Assembly: GCA_902470925.1 (NCBI GenBank)
Contig: CABRIF010000021.1
Coordinates: forward strand, 1 to 27,590
Length of the DNA stretch: 27,590 nucleotides
Direction of reading: 5' to 3'
Source: an uncultured Collinsella sp.
GTDB lineage: Bacteria; Actinomycetota; Coriobacteriia; Coriobacteriales; Coriobacteriaceae
The notes below the pieces were generated by a model that saw only the letters and a list, made by a program, of their open reading frames with translations, searched no databases and was not told where the DNA came from. A program made the translations under genes and the position numbers. Shown here piece after piece: positions 15,901-22,528 of this stretch. The number at the start of each line of letters is the position of its first letter. Position 1 is the stretch's first letter.

Positions 15901-17689
15901 CCACGTCCCACATGAAGCCGCGCACGCGGAAACGCGGGTAGTCGCGCATCTGGCCCTGCGGGAAGCCCGCAGCGTCCTGGCGCGACATCTGCAGGATCGT
16001 CTGCATGCCGTACATGTTGCCCACCACGGCCTGCGACTGCACGTCGATGCGCTTGGAGCCGATGGTCATGGTGTAGCCCTCGTCGCCCAGCAGCTTGTCG
16101 CCCGCCGGGGCACCCAGGGTGAAGTTGATCGCGCCATCCGCGGCCGCGCCCTGCGAGGCGGTGAGCTTGATGCCGGTGAAGTCCTGGTAGTCGGCCACGA
16201 ACTCATCCACAACCGCCTTGAGCGCTGTGTCCGAGTAGGTGACGCGCGTGATGTCTTTCGCCGCCAGCTTGGCGGTGTTGGTTGCATGCCATTCCTGGAT
16301 CTCGGGGATGATTGCGGGCTTGGCGTTCGCGTGCTGCGCGGCATCGTTGGCGCCGCGGACCGTGTACTCAAGGTCACCGGAGGTCAGGCTTTCCTGCGTG
16401 GCGTCCTGCGTCACCGTCCAGGACACCTTGACCGTCTTGTCCTCGAGCGGATGCACCACGGTCAGGTCGTCGCCGATGACCTGCTCAAAATCGGCGCCGT
16501 TCAGCTTGACCGTGAATCCCGCCGGCACCTGGGGCAACGGCAAGGTCTTCTGGCCGCGCTCGATCGTGGCGCCGCGCAGGCCCGCCACCACCTCTTTCAG
16601 GCTCTCCCCGCTAGCGCGCACGTTGGAGTAGGCTTCCAGTTCAACTACCGACACGCCATTCCATTGGGTTTGCGCAGGATCCGTGGCGATGTCGAAGTTC
16701 GTCAGGCGGATGGCCTTGGCCGCAACGGGCGCCGCAAGGTCCACGCGGACATGCGTGGCGTAGCCGCTTCCGTCCTGGGTGTTCGCAACGTGCTGGACCG
16801 GGGTCCAGGGGCCGCCCTCGCTGGCCTGATACTGGATATCGAAGGCCTTAACGTTGCCCGGCTGCACGGCCACGGAGCGCGTCTCGAACGTGATGTCGAG
16901 CTGCGACACCTTGGTGACCTGGCCAAAGGTTGCCTGCAGATAGACGTTTGCGTCGGGCTTGGCCGCGCCACTCGACCAGCGGGTGGTGTCGTTGCCGTCG
17001 CCCGCCTTGTCGGGGCTGAGGGTATCGGCTTCCTGGCCGCTTGCCTGCAGCGCGGCGGTGCGGACGTGGTTCACGTTCGGCGTGTCGAGGGCGTCGACCT
17101 GCTCGTTGGAGTAGGCCTCCAGCTCGGCTACGCCTGCGCCGTTCCACTGCGTGGAGCCAGCCTTTGCCTTGAAGTTGGTGAGCTCGATCCAGGTGGCGTC
17201 GACCGGGGTGTCGAGCACCACCGTGACGTCCGTGGAGAAGCCGTCGCCCGAGGTTGCATTCTGCACGCTTTTAACCAGGTGCTCCGCGCCCGACGCGTCC
17301 GCGTACTTTACGTCGAACGACTCGATGTTGGAGGGCTGCACGGGCACCGAACGGTTCTCGAACGTGACGTTGAGCTGCTTGACGGCGGTCGTGGCGTCAA
17401 ACTGCGCGCGCAGATAGACGTCGGCCGCCGGGGCGCTCTCCCCGCTCGACCACCAGGTTGTCTTGTCGCCGTCCTTGGCGAACCGCGCTGCGCGGCTCTC
17501 CGCCTCGGTTGTCGAGGCGGTCACCGTCGCTTTCAGCACGTGGTTGACGTTGGGCGTTGCCACTGGCGTTTCCACCGCGTACGCCGCAGCCGGGGCAACG
17601 ATGCCGCCACCGAGCGCAAGCGCTGCGGCAGCCGCAATTGCGAGCGTACGCATACGACGCCACGGTCGATCGAACCGGAGTCTCTCCAT
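12914..17689 (-). CDS. LPXTG wall-anchored GH20 beta-N-acetylhexosaminidase, multi-domain
   Basis: GH20 enzymes release GlcNAc or GalNAc (or lacto-N-biose in one subgroup) from glycan ends. This 1591-residue protein has a signal peptide (1-40, cut after AYA), two discoidin domains that both open with TPNVNHV (about 45-200 and 203-355), a GH20 N-terminal domain (about 455-580), and the catalytic barrel (about 585-930). HVGADEF gives the catalytic D764-E765 pair. A LamG-like domain (about 975-1150), a third discoidin domain (1153-1316), two Listeria-Bacteroides-type repeats (1316-1493), a Pro/Gly/Lys linker, and LPRTG at 1557-1561 with a hydrophobic helix and RRRR tail follow. I chose the ATG at 17689 because GGAG lies six bases upstream. 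An ATG at 17701 lacks spacing, and the frame running on to 18238 is repeat-derived. It shares wall-anchor architecture with the adjacent GH84 protein. Confidence 0.95.
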   Translation of the reverse strand: MERLRFDRPWRRMRTLAIAAAAALALGGGIVAPAAAYAVETPVATPNVNHVLKATVTASTTEAESRAARFAKDGDKTTWWSSGESAPAADVYLRAQFDATTAVKQLNVTFENRSVPVQPSNIESFDVKYADASGAEHLVKSVQNATSGDGFSTDVTVVLDTPVDATWIELTNFKAKAGSTQWNGAGVAELEAYSNEQVDALDTPNVNHVRTAALQASGQEADTLSPDKAGDGNDTTRWSSGAAKPDANVYLQATFGQVTKVSQLDITFETRSVAVQPGNVKAFDIQYQASEGGPWTPVQHVANTQDGSGYATHVRVDLAAPVAAKAIRLTNFDIATDPAQTQWNGVSVVELEAYSNVRASGESLKEVVAGLRGATIERGQKTLPLPQVPAGFTVKLNGADFEQVIGDDLTVVHPLEDKTVKVSWTVTQDATQESLTSGDLEYTVRGANDAAQHANAKPAIIPEIQEWHATNTAKLAAKDITRVTYSDTALKAVVDEFVADYQDFTGIKLTASQGAAADGAINFTLGAPAGDKLLGDEGYTMTIGSKRIDVQSQAVVGNMYGMQTILQMSRQDAAGFPQGQMRDYPRFRVRGFMWDVARKPVSLEMMKTAARTMRYYKMNDFQTHLSDNYIFLEHYTTEAEAWKAYSAFRLETDVANAQGETPTAKDYAISKEEFRSFIQSERAMGMNIVPEIDMPAHAVAFTKVWPELGVTGKSLTTNARRHAIDHFDLTKPEATRKIEEIFDDYTGGATPTFDKDTVVHVGADEFLIAGGNETYRSFVNDLIPHVKQTNTVRMWGGLTWLSGSTQIKPEAIDGVQMNLWSRDWADGQAMYDMGYDLINTIDTYGYMVPNGGGSRGAYGDYLNTTAIFNEFAPERVSTKQGWRNLPSGDDQVLGSAFAIWNDNIDKSASGLSEADEYARFFDALPFYAEKNWAATGKEKGSADALKKLASQQGDAPRTNPYSEASRTGDAYAAYDFEKGLADTSGNDRALTEGAGAAVADGALKLAGGASYVSSPLDKIATGTTLSFDIELTHAACPGDIIFEADAPYGTLDIRVMDDGRLGFTRELYDYYFDYKLPVGKQVNIQITTDTQATTLTVDGVVQGKATGRFKDQGLVKKEGISNATLTLPLERIGSKTQSIAATIDNVSVKPADTSARDEFNKKGWTGKTNSWTADATGTATEGELRYAWDNNPKTHWHSNWRAVTTDNKDGQLTATNPIWAEIDFGRGCTINQFSFTPRTDTASGYVTRASLSLKTSPDGAWQQVAKDVTFKADGSQKTIRFDEQTVYGVRFEVTDSAAANGKKWVAVSEFDIANTPAQTSTVYAAGMSYQAAEDGSLDMASGKAGGTITGTAEDADASASVYRADVERGGSVTLVAKPAANMEFVGWFAPCSAEPLSREASYTVDAAYSVAVEARFKRSADEPEPPEPAAKHTVTFMVDGNVYTSTEIADGATTAAPTDPVKDGYTFVGWFQGDTAFDFATPVTGDITLEARFKKNDDGQDPTDPEQPDNKPGEPGGDQDHGGSTGDTGTGVPGGSTKPDGSQGTKPAGSKKPSAALPRTGDASLLAAAAVSVGAAATLAGGAYIARRRRS

Positions 17690-18013
17690 AGATTTCTCCA
17701 TCCCCTGGAACGTTTTCAGCAGCGGTTGCAGCCCGCATACTGCGCTCAATTGTGCTCCCACTGTACGACAGGGCCACATGCGGGCGCAACAACCCTCCGG
17801 CCAACGGCAGGGTTTGGCGGGCGAACGGTCTCCAACACAGAAAAACGATGGGATATTTGCGCGTGCATCGGTATGAATGGGCGCGGGCGCCGGGATGTTT
17901 GAATGACGCACGGCTGCGGGCTGCCCGAATGGGGCTCGGCGGCAACCGGTCTCGAGACGAGCATGCAGAGGTGTCGCGCATGAAGGCGGATGTCGCGCAT
18001 GGAAACGGAGCCC

Positions 18014-18290
18014 GATACGCACGCGAGCTGGGCTCGGCGCGCGCAAGCTCGGCTCGGCACGCACGCAAGCTCGGCTCAGCACGCAAGCAAGCTGGGGCTG
18101 GCACGCACAGGCGGGCACGGCACGCACGCGAGCTGGACCCGGCTCGCACGCAAGCTCGGCTCGGCACGACACGCAAGCTGGGCTCGGTGCGCACAGGCGG
18201 GCATCAGCGTGCGCACAAGCGGGATCCAACGTGCGCACAAGCGGGTATCAGCGCACACAAGCAGGACCCGACGTGCACGCAGGCGGAACC
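18014..18290. repeat. Degenerate tandem array, about 13 units of 19-23 bp
   Basis: The sequence is built from repeated variants of a unit close to GCACGCAAGCTGGGCTCG. Some units are of an AGCT-containing type and others, towards 18290, are of a CACAAGCGGG type. I count about 13 units. No stable reading frame with a ribosome site crosses it; open frames here are by-products of repetition. It lies about 325 bp upstream of the GH20 start. Confidence 0.75.
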
Positions 18291-18478
18291 CTTGCACGCA
18301 GAGGACTCGGATCTAAGCTGCGACTCCATCAATCGGCTGCCCCGGCGACGAGGTTGCCAGCCATCTGTCTTCCCTCGTATCTAAATATGCAAGATTTCTT
18401 TTACATAGTAGATATTATTCGTGGATTCGATTCCAGTATTTCTATGAGGGGTCTGTTAATTGATTGACCGGGGCGAAG

Positions 18479-18676
18479 GTGGTCGAAAATGCCATCTAAT
18501 GGGTTTTTCGCGGTTGCCCGTTAGCGCAATACCGCGTGCATATCGCCCTCAGAGCGCACTCAACGACCCTTTGAGGACCCCGTTTGCCGCTCCGTGGCCA
18601 CTCGATGGTGCAAACGCTCGTCATGTATACGTCTCCGCCACAACCCAAAGACCCATTAGATGGCATTTGCGACCAC
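18479..18676. repeat. 198-bp element bounded by 26-bp inverted repeats
   Basis: 18479-18504 and 18651-18676 are inverted repeats matching at 25 of 26 positions, with the core ATGCCATCTAATGGGT perfectly paired. Pairing continues inwards imperfectly (TTT/AAA, then GGTTG at 18512-18516 with CAACC at 18641-18645). The 134-bp interior has no convincing gene. It could be a MITE-like non-autonomous element or a structured RNA with a long basal stem. I see no clear target-site duplication at the edges. The stretch 18320-18478 just before it is AT-rich and holds nothing I can name. Confidence 0.8.
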
Positions 18677-19040
18677 GATGACAGGATCAAATCGCTTTCA
18701 GACCCCTCCGCTATCACATCGCTGGTTCTATATTCAAAAAAGCGGTTGCAACTCCACTTTCATTCATCTGCGAGAGCCCACATCAACCCAACCACCGTGA
18801 GCTCACGCTGCGCCAGGTCTCCCGTGCCATAGCGGGCCGACCCAGCCTGGACGTGCCCATCCTGCAGCAGGCTTTCTGGGCCATGGCAGGCGGACGCGAG
18901 GCGGAATTTGCCCCGTGCTGCAGCAACCAACGCAGCGCACGCACACCCGCATGGAAGCGGACAAGGGTCACGAACCGAGGGGGCATCGCGAAGAACGTCG
19001 TACAATGGTCAGCATATGTCCCCTACCGATTGGACCTTTC
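18677..19040. other. Intergenic stretch before yccF
   Basis: No gene is supported here. It contains a perfect 12-bp palindrome CGTGAGCTCACG at 18796-18807 and a TACAAT hexamer at 19001-19006 that could be a -10 box for yccF. An in-frame ATG at 19005 overlaps that hexamer, which argues against its use as the start. Confidence 0.4.
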
Positions 19041-19400
19041 ATGCGACTCATCGGCAATATCATCTGGATGCTCTTCGGTGGCATCTTCACTGCTATCTAC
19101 TGGTTTTTGCTCGGCTGCATCCTTTGCATCACCTTCATCGGGATCCCGCTGGGGCGCCAGGCGTTCAAGATGGCAGGACTCACGCTGGCGCCCTTCGGCA
19201 AGACCATCATCTACGGCGGCGGGGCGGGTTCGCTGATCGCCAACATCATCTGGCTCGTCGCGGGCGGCCTGCCCATGGCAGTTGCGTACGTGATTGCCGG
19301 CGCCGTCAACTGCATCACCATTATCGGCATCCCCTTCGGGCTGCAATCGTTCAAGATGGCAAAGCTCTCCCTGATGCCCTTTGGCGCGAAGGTGCTGTAG
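19041..19400 (+). CDS. yccF: YccF-family (DUF307) inner-membrane protein
   Basis: This 119-residue membrane protein has the duplicated YccF motif: FIGIPLGRQAFKMAGLTLAPFG at residues 32-53 is echoed by IIGIPFGLQSFKMAKLSLMPFG at 94-115. Each is preceded by hydrophobic helices (about 5-33 and 63-95). The family is widespread, and its biochemical role is not established. I chose the ATG at 19041 because E. coli YccF begins with the same MR-x-x-x-N-I pattern. No good ribosome site precedes it, so a leaderless or weakly initiated mRNA from the TACAAT at 19001 is possible. An alternative in-frame ATG at 19005 would add 12 residues. It stands alone at the edge of the accessory island. Confidence 0.88.
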   Translation: MRLIGNIIWMLFGGIFTAIYWFLLGCILCITFIGIPLGRQAFKMAGLTLAPFGKTIIYGGGAGSLIANIIWLVAGGLPMAVAYVIAGAVNCITIIGIPFGLQSFKMAKLSLMPFGAKVL

Positions 19401-19407
19401 CAAGGGC

Positions 19408-19514
19408 GGCCGCACCGTCCTTTCCAATCGTGAGGCACAGGCACGCGGGCGACCGCATAAGGCCGATCGCACCGCCCCTCCCGACCGCGAAGCGCAGGCA
19501 AGAGGACGACCGCA
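19408..19514. repeat. Two imperfect tandem copies of a 57-bp unit
   Basis: 19408-19457 and 19465-19514 align with a constant 57-bp offset; for example CGTGAGGCACAGGCA at 19429 matches CGCGAAGCGCAGGCA at 19486. The two copies lie just after yccF and do not belong to a convincing gene. Confidence 0.6.
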
Positions 19515-19614
19515 CATGCACCGCGGCAACAGCACCCAAAAACATCCAACGACACCCAGGTTACAGAACCCATCCCAATCACTTCCCGGGTCACCCCATA
19601 AGCAGCCCCACCGA

Positions 19615-19696
19615 TTCGCGCAGCTCACCTCAGGAACTACAATCACATTCAGCGGCATCGCCCAGATTGCGACGCCGCCTGCTGCACGTGGGAGGA
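19615..19696 (+). promoter_or_regulatory. Promoter and strong RBS of a truncated gene
   Basis: TACAAT at 19638-19643 is a good -10 box, with TTCGCG 17 bp upstream at 19615-19620 as a weak -35. GGGAGGAAA around 19690-19698 is a strong ribosome site ahead of the ATG at 19700. The upstream stretch 19515-19614 holds nothing I recognise. Confidence 0.5.
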
Positions 19697-19699
19697 AAT

Positions 19700-19789
19700 A
19701 TGGGAAAGAAGACCAGGCACCGCAACCGGCGCGTGACGGCGCTGCTGGCCATGATGGTCGTCGGCATGTTCGGGGCTCACGAGTTCTAG
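19700..19789 (+). pseudogene. 5' fragment of a secreted or membrane protein gene, cut at the island edge
   Basis: An excellent ribosome site and promoter-like box lead into an ATG, but the frame stops after 29 codons. The peptide begins with basic residues (KKTRHRNRR) and a hydrophobic stretch (VTALLAMMVVGMFGA), which is the start of a signal peptide or signal anchor. The last residues (HEF) appear to come from foreign sequence, because an unrelated fragment on the opposite strand begins at the same point. The parental gene is not identifiable from 26 native codons. Confidence 0.7.
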
Positions 19790-19942
19790 AGGTGTCATCT
19801 CGCTCAAATTGATCTGCGAGAGGTGGTAGTCGGCGGCAGAGGTCGGCCGGTAGGTGACCGCGTTCTTGGAGAGGGCGTAGTCGATGGCCCTGTGCAGCGC
19901 GCGGGCTATGGACTGCTGGCCGTCGTCGTGCCCGCTGTGCAA
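19778..19942 (-). pseudogene. Unrecognised coding-like fragment
   Basis: This 55-codon stretch has strong third-position GC bias and a natural-looking composition (DYALSKN, TYRPTSAADYH, INLSEMTPLEL). It has no proper start or ribosome site. Its 3' end runs into the truncated signal-peptide gene, and it lies directly after the stop of an ATPase remnant in another frame. I do not recognise the family. The ending LSEMTPLEL resembles a C-terminal tail, but that is only an impression. Confidence 0.4.
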
Positions 19943-19964
19943 GGGAGTCGCGTGGAACGTTGTC

Positions 19965-20171
19965 TCATGTCGACTTCAGAGGGGCGATCTCGCGCTCCCC
20001 TGCCTCGCTTGCGAACATCTCGTCGGTCGCCTGCACGTAGAGTACGTGCCCGCTCTTCGTCGCGACGAAGTCGACCTCCTTGCCGTGGAGCTTGCCCGCA
20101 TGTACGCTCCACCGGAGCCCCTCAGGCGACATCGGCCCGTCTGCAGACGGCAAGGGACACACCAAGGCCAC
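19965..20171 (-). pseudogene. C-terminal remnant of a DUF4143 AAA ATPase
   Basis: The segment GKLHGKEVDFVATKSGHVLY and the following VQATDEMFA and EREIAPLKS match the C-terminal domain of ATPases with DUF4143, where GKxxxKEVDFVA and a terminal RELxPL motif are typical. The Walker A and B part is missing, and the frame stops right after APLKST, before the usual D-x-x-P-K ending. It is one of three pieces of this family within 5 kb. Confidence 0.7.
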
Positions 20172-20213
20172 GGGTCATTTGTCGTCATTTGCGCGAGCGG
20201 GCCTCAGCCGCGC

Positions 20214-20738
20214 CTATGTCAATCGAAGGCAGCGCCTTGCTTTCGCCAGCTCGCCTAGCTCGATGGCGTTTTCGCCTGCTCCGCGATACGCCATCATCGA
20301 GAGTGCTCCTTCTGCGGCCAAAACGCTTCTGAGCTCGATTTGCACATCGCTCAACTTGGTCGACGATAGCGCCTTGCGCGCCCTCTCGACCGCCGTGCTT
20401 TTGATGCGATGGCGAAGCTCCCCCGATTGGTTCAGCGCCAGTATGGTGCACATCGAGTCGAAGACGGCGGGCGGCTCTGGGGCGGTCCCGTCTCCTTCAA
20501 TCGTCGACAGGCACGCTTCTGTCGACGCCTGCTCGAAAAACGAGTCTATGAAGGCGCTCTTTGCGTCTTCGATGGTCTCAAAGTGGTAGTAAAACGTCGT
20601 TCTGTTGCACGCGGCACGCTGCGTTATGCCCTGGACCGTGATTTTGTCAAAGGGCATCTCTAACGCCAGCAGCCATATCGCATCCATGATGTTCCGACGG
20701 GCGTCTTTCCCTTCGGCGCTTTTCTTCGGTCGAGCCAT
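20214..20738 (-). CDS. TetR-family transcriptional regulator
   Basis: This 174-residue protein has a TetR-type N-terminal DNA-binding domain: ITVQGITQRAACNRTTFYYHF forms the helix-turn-helix (about residues 32-52), followed by a helical ligand-binding region without recognisable specificity. TetR proteins usually repress a neighbouring gene until a small ligand binds. The gene is divergent from a medium-chain reductase, and two palindromes lie in the 122-bp gap between them, so that reductase is the likely target together with autoregulation. I chose the ATG at 20738 because GGAAAGG lies about ten bases upstream and the protein then begins ARPKKSAEGKDAR, typical for the family. An in-frame ATG 18 codons upstream overlaps the first palindrome. 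Confidence 0.9.
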   Translation of the reverse strand: MARPKKSAEGKDARRNIMDAIWLLALEMPFDKITVQGITQRAACNRTTFYYHFETIEDAKSAFIDSFFEQASTEACLSTIEGDGTAPEPPAVFDSMCTILALNQSGELRHRIKSTAVERARKALSSTKLSDVQIELRSVLAAEGALSMMAYRGAGENAIELGELAKARRCLRLT

Positions 20739-20787
20739 ACATGCCTGCCTTTCCGCATCGAAAATGCGACGCAAACGGTCGGTTTGA

Positions 20788-20847
20788 CGCATTCATTCGA
20801 ATGCGATGGTTAAGTACCATTAATGCAACAAATGTGTTGTATTAATG
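20788..20847. promoter_or_regulatory. Two palindromic operator candidates in the TetR-reductase gap
   Basis: Site 1 is CGCATTC (20788-20794), spacer ATTC, GAATGCG (20799-20805). Site 2 is larger: CATTAATGCAACA (20818-20830), spacer AATG, TGTTGTATTAATG (20835-20847), with 12 of 13 pairs matching. Site 2 ends two bases before the reductase ribosome site (AAGGAG, 20850-20855), where bound repressor would block initiation. The size and symmetry fit a TetR dimer operator. Confidence 0.8.
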
Positions 20848-20860
20848 ACAAGGAGTCTAC

Positions 20861-21769
20861 GTGAAGGCATTGGAGAAAAGCAAGGCGGGGGTGATCGTGG
20901 CCGAAGTAGATGAGATCGGCGCCCCATCAAGGGGACAGGTCCTCATCGATGTGAAAGCCGCCTCGCTCAACAGGGCGGATTATGCAGTGTCGGCGACGTC
21001 GAAAGGCCGCGTCGTGGGCTCGGATGTTGCGGGCATCGTGCGCGCCGTGGGCGAGGGCGTTTGCGGATTTGCCGTTGGCGACCGGGTGTGTGCGGTGACC
21101 TCGCGTCTGAGCGGTGGGCTTGCGGAGCTTGCGATTGCAAGCGAAACATGGACGGCGCATCTACCCGACAGCATGGATTTCACGGAAGGAGCCGCCATCC
21201 CTAGTGCTGGAGTAACTGCCCTTGCCGCTGTTGAGAAAATCCGAAGCGCCCGGCGCGCAAGCGTTTTCGTTTGCGGCGCGTCGGGCGGCGTCGGCCAATA
21301 CGCCGTGGCTCTTGCGAAGGCGAAGGGGGCAAGGGTTGTCGCCGCCTGCAGCGCTCGCAATCGGGACATCGCCCTTGGCGCCGGCGCCGACGAGGTTTTC
21401 GACTACTCAAACGGGCTTGGCGCCCTTCCGGAGAAAAGCTATGACGCAGCCCTTCTGGTAAATGGAGCGTTCAAGAGCAGGGAGTACATTCGGATCCTTC
21501 GGCCCGGTGGCAGGCTTATCCTGGTCGGATCCGACGCTTTAAGCCCCTCGATGTTGAGCGCGCCCCTTCATCGCATGAGCCTCTCGGTTGCGACGTTTTT
21601 CGCCGTTATCGGCAAGGGCGGCCTGCAACGCGCTGTCGATATGGTCTCTGCAGCCGGCTTTCGCCCTGCCATCGAGGAACGTGAAGGGTTCGAAGGTGCC
21701 AAGAGCGCTTTAGAGGATTTAGGGAAGCGGCATCCAAGCGGTAAAACCGTTATCAAGCTTGCCGATTGA
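20861..21769 (+). CDS. Medium-chain dehydrogenase/reductase, quinone oxidoreductase-like (zinc-free)
   Basis: This 302-residue protein belongs to the MDR superfamily, in the NADPH:quinone reductase-like group. The N-terminal GroES-like domain contains SLNRADY (35-41) and GSDVAGIV (53-60). The Rossmann domain has the nucleotide-binding loop CGASGGVGQYAVALAKAKGA (138-157). Structural and catalytic zinc cysteines are absent. Such enzymes reduce quinones or alpha,beta-unsaturated carbonyls with NADPH, often in electrophile or xenobiotic defence. The start is GTG at 20861 with AAGGAG five bases before it. Divergent tetR and the large palindrome overlapping its promoter region point to ligand-induced expression. 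The product is slightly shorter than the family norm (about 320-340). Confidence 0.92.
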   Translation: MKALEKSKAGVIVAEVDEIGAPSRGQVLIDVKAASLNRADYAVSATSKGRVVGSDVAGIVRAVGEGVCGFAVGDRVCAVTSRLSGGLAELAIASETWTAHLPDSMDFTEGAAIPSAGVTALAAVEKIRSARRASVFVCGASGGVGQYAVALAKAKGARVVAACSARNRDIALGAGADEVFDYSNGLGALPEKSYDAALLVNGAFKSREYIRILRPGGRLILVGSDALSPSMLSAPLHRMSLSVATFFAVIGKGGLQRAVDMVSAAGFRPAIEEREGFEGAKSALEDLGKRHPSGKTVIKLAD

Positions 21770-21825
21770 ACGGAGGCGGTCTGGCGCTGCTGCAGTCTGG
21801 CGCCGACCCCAAACGACAGGATGCC

Positions 21826-21856
21826 GGTGGCAAGACCCGTTGGAGGTCTTGCCACC
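21826..21856 (+). terminator. Perfect 12-bp hairpin after the reductase gene
   Basis: GGTGGCAAGACC (21826-21837) pairs perfectly with GGTCTTGCCACC (21845-21856) across a 7-base loop. It lies 57 bp after the reductase stop. Only a short CCTTTCTG follows, so a canonical T-tract is lacking, but the stem is strong enough to act as a terminator. Confidence 0.65.
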
Positions 21857-22039
21857 ATGGACGCCTTTCTGAAAAGGAATTGTTGGGTGAAAGCGATGTC
21901 GGCGAACGCGCAAATGGCCGCCCGATAAGGCATTGGCCGCCCGACCGTAGCTGTTCTTGCTGTGGGTGAAGAAGCGGCACTCGCGCTTCCCGGTGGACCG
22001 ATTGGTCACGATGACAGAGCAGTTGCGGAACCATTCCAA
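21857..22039 (-). other. Possible decayed gene fragment
   Basis: On the minus strand a frame opening right after a stop reads EWFRNCSVIVTNRS, then RFFTHSKNSYGRAANAL. It looks like protein sequence and is faintly reminiscent of RepA/AAA-type ATPases of mobile elements (KNSYG). There is no start codon with a ribosome site, and similarity fades after about 45 codons. The identification is a weak impression only. Confidence 0.25.
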
Positions 22040-22074
22040 TCAACCTGTGCCCTATCAGGATTTCTTGCAAAACA

Positions 22075-22106
22075 ATGAGCGCGGCTTCGACTGAAACCGC
22101 GCTCAT
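22075..22106 (-). terminator. Hairpin with weak T-tract
   Basis: ATGAGCGCGG (22075-22084) pairs with CCGCGCTCAT (22097-22106), and TTC/GAA pair again inside the loop. On the minus strand it is followed by TGTTTTGC. It would end transcripts coming from the ATPase remnant or the scrap upstream of it. Confidence 0.6.
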
Positions 22107-22144
22107 GGTGGGGCATTACGCTATTAAATACTAACAAGCATTCG

Positions 22145-22255
22145 CTATTCCCATTCAGTAATCATATCGTGCATTTCCATGGCCTCTCGTCTATACGATG
22201 TACCGCCGTCTCCCCATTTACCGAAATCAGCCGAATCTTCGACGCTCGAATGAAC
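22145..22255 (-). pseudogene. C-terminal gene scrap of unknown family
   Basis: A 36-codon minus-strand frame between two stops reads like a natural C terminus: SADFGKWGDGG, SYRREAMEMHD, MITEWE and then TAG. A terminator-like hairpin follows about 40 bp later. No start codon with a ribosome site exists, so it is a remnant if real. I do not recognise the family. Confidence 0.35.
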
Positions 22256-22288
22256 TCAAAAATGAACTCAACGTAGTCGCTTCTTCCC

Positions 22289-22515
22289 CTATATCCCAAC
22301 AAGGCTGTTCTCATCGAGCAGGAAGTCGAACACGCTCATCGTGACCACGCCCCAATGTGCTCGTCGTCGACGCCCTCCGAGCGCAGGTTGTCGCCGAAGA
22401 GGTTGAAGAGCAGATACGTCTTCCCGCAGCGCCGGATGCCCGTGATCACCTTGACCATGCCGTTGTGCATGCGGTCGATGAGCCTGTTGAGCTATCGGTC
22501 CCGACTGATTTCCAT
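22289..22515 (-). pseudogene. DUF4143-type AAA ATPase remnant: N terminus joined to C terminus by internal deletion
   Basis: The ATG at 22515 opens MEISRDR, then hits TAG at codon 8 where related proteins have an aromatic residue. The same frame continues LNRLIDRMHNGMVKV and the Walker A segment ITGIRRCGKTYLL, then GVDDEHIGAWSR and a stop. In another frame, ending at 22289, the segment VTMSVFDFLLDENSL resembles the usual last residues of this ATPase subfamily. The two pieces abut, so about 350 codons seem to be deleted with a frame change. The gene is therefore doubly broken: nonsense plus deletion. Confidence 0.75.
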
Positions 22516-22528
22516 GCGCACCTCGCTT

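Noticed and set aside
12755..17902. A plus-strand open frame of about 1700 codons
   Set aside because: It is antisense to the well-supported GH20 gene and has the same shadow composition.
17702..18238. N-terminal extension of the GH20 protein
   Set aside because: The extra 180 codons run through the tandem repeat array and have no ribosome site; the signal peptide begins properly at 17689.
18014..18290. CRISPR array
   Set aside because: Units are contiguous and degenerate, with no constant repeat separated by unique spacers, and no cas genes are present.
18400..18440. A tRNA T-arm-like GGATTCGATTCC
   Set aside because: The flanking bases do not form a T stem, anticodon arm or acceptor stem.
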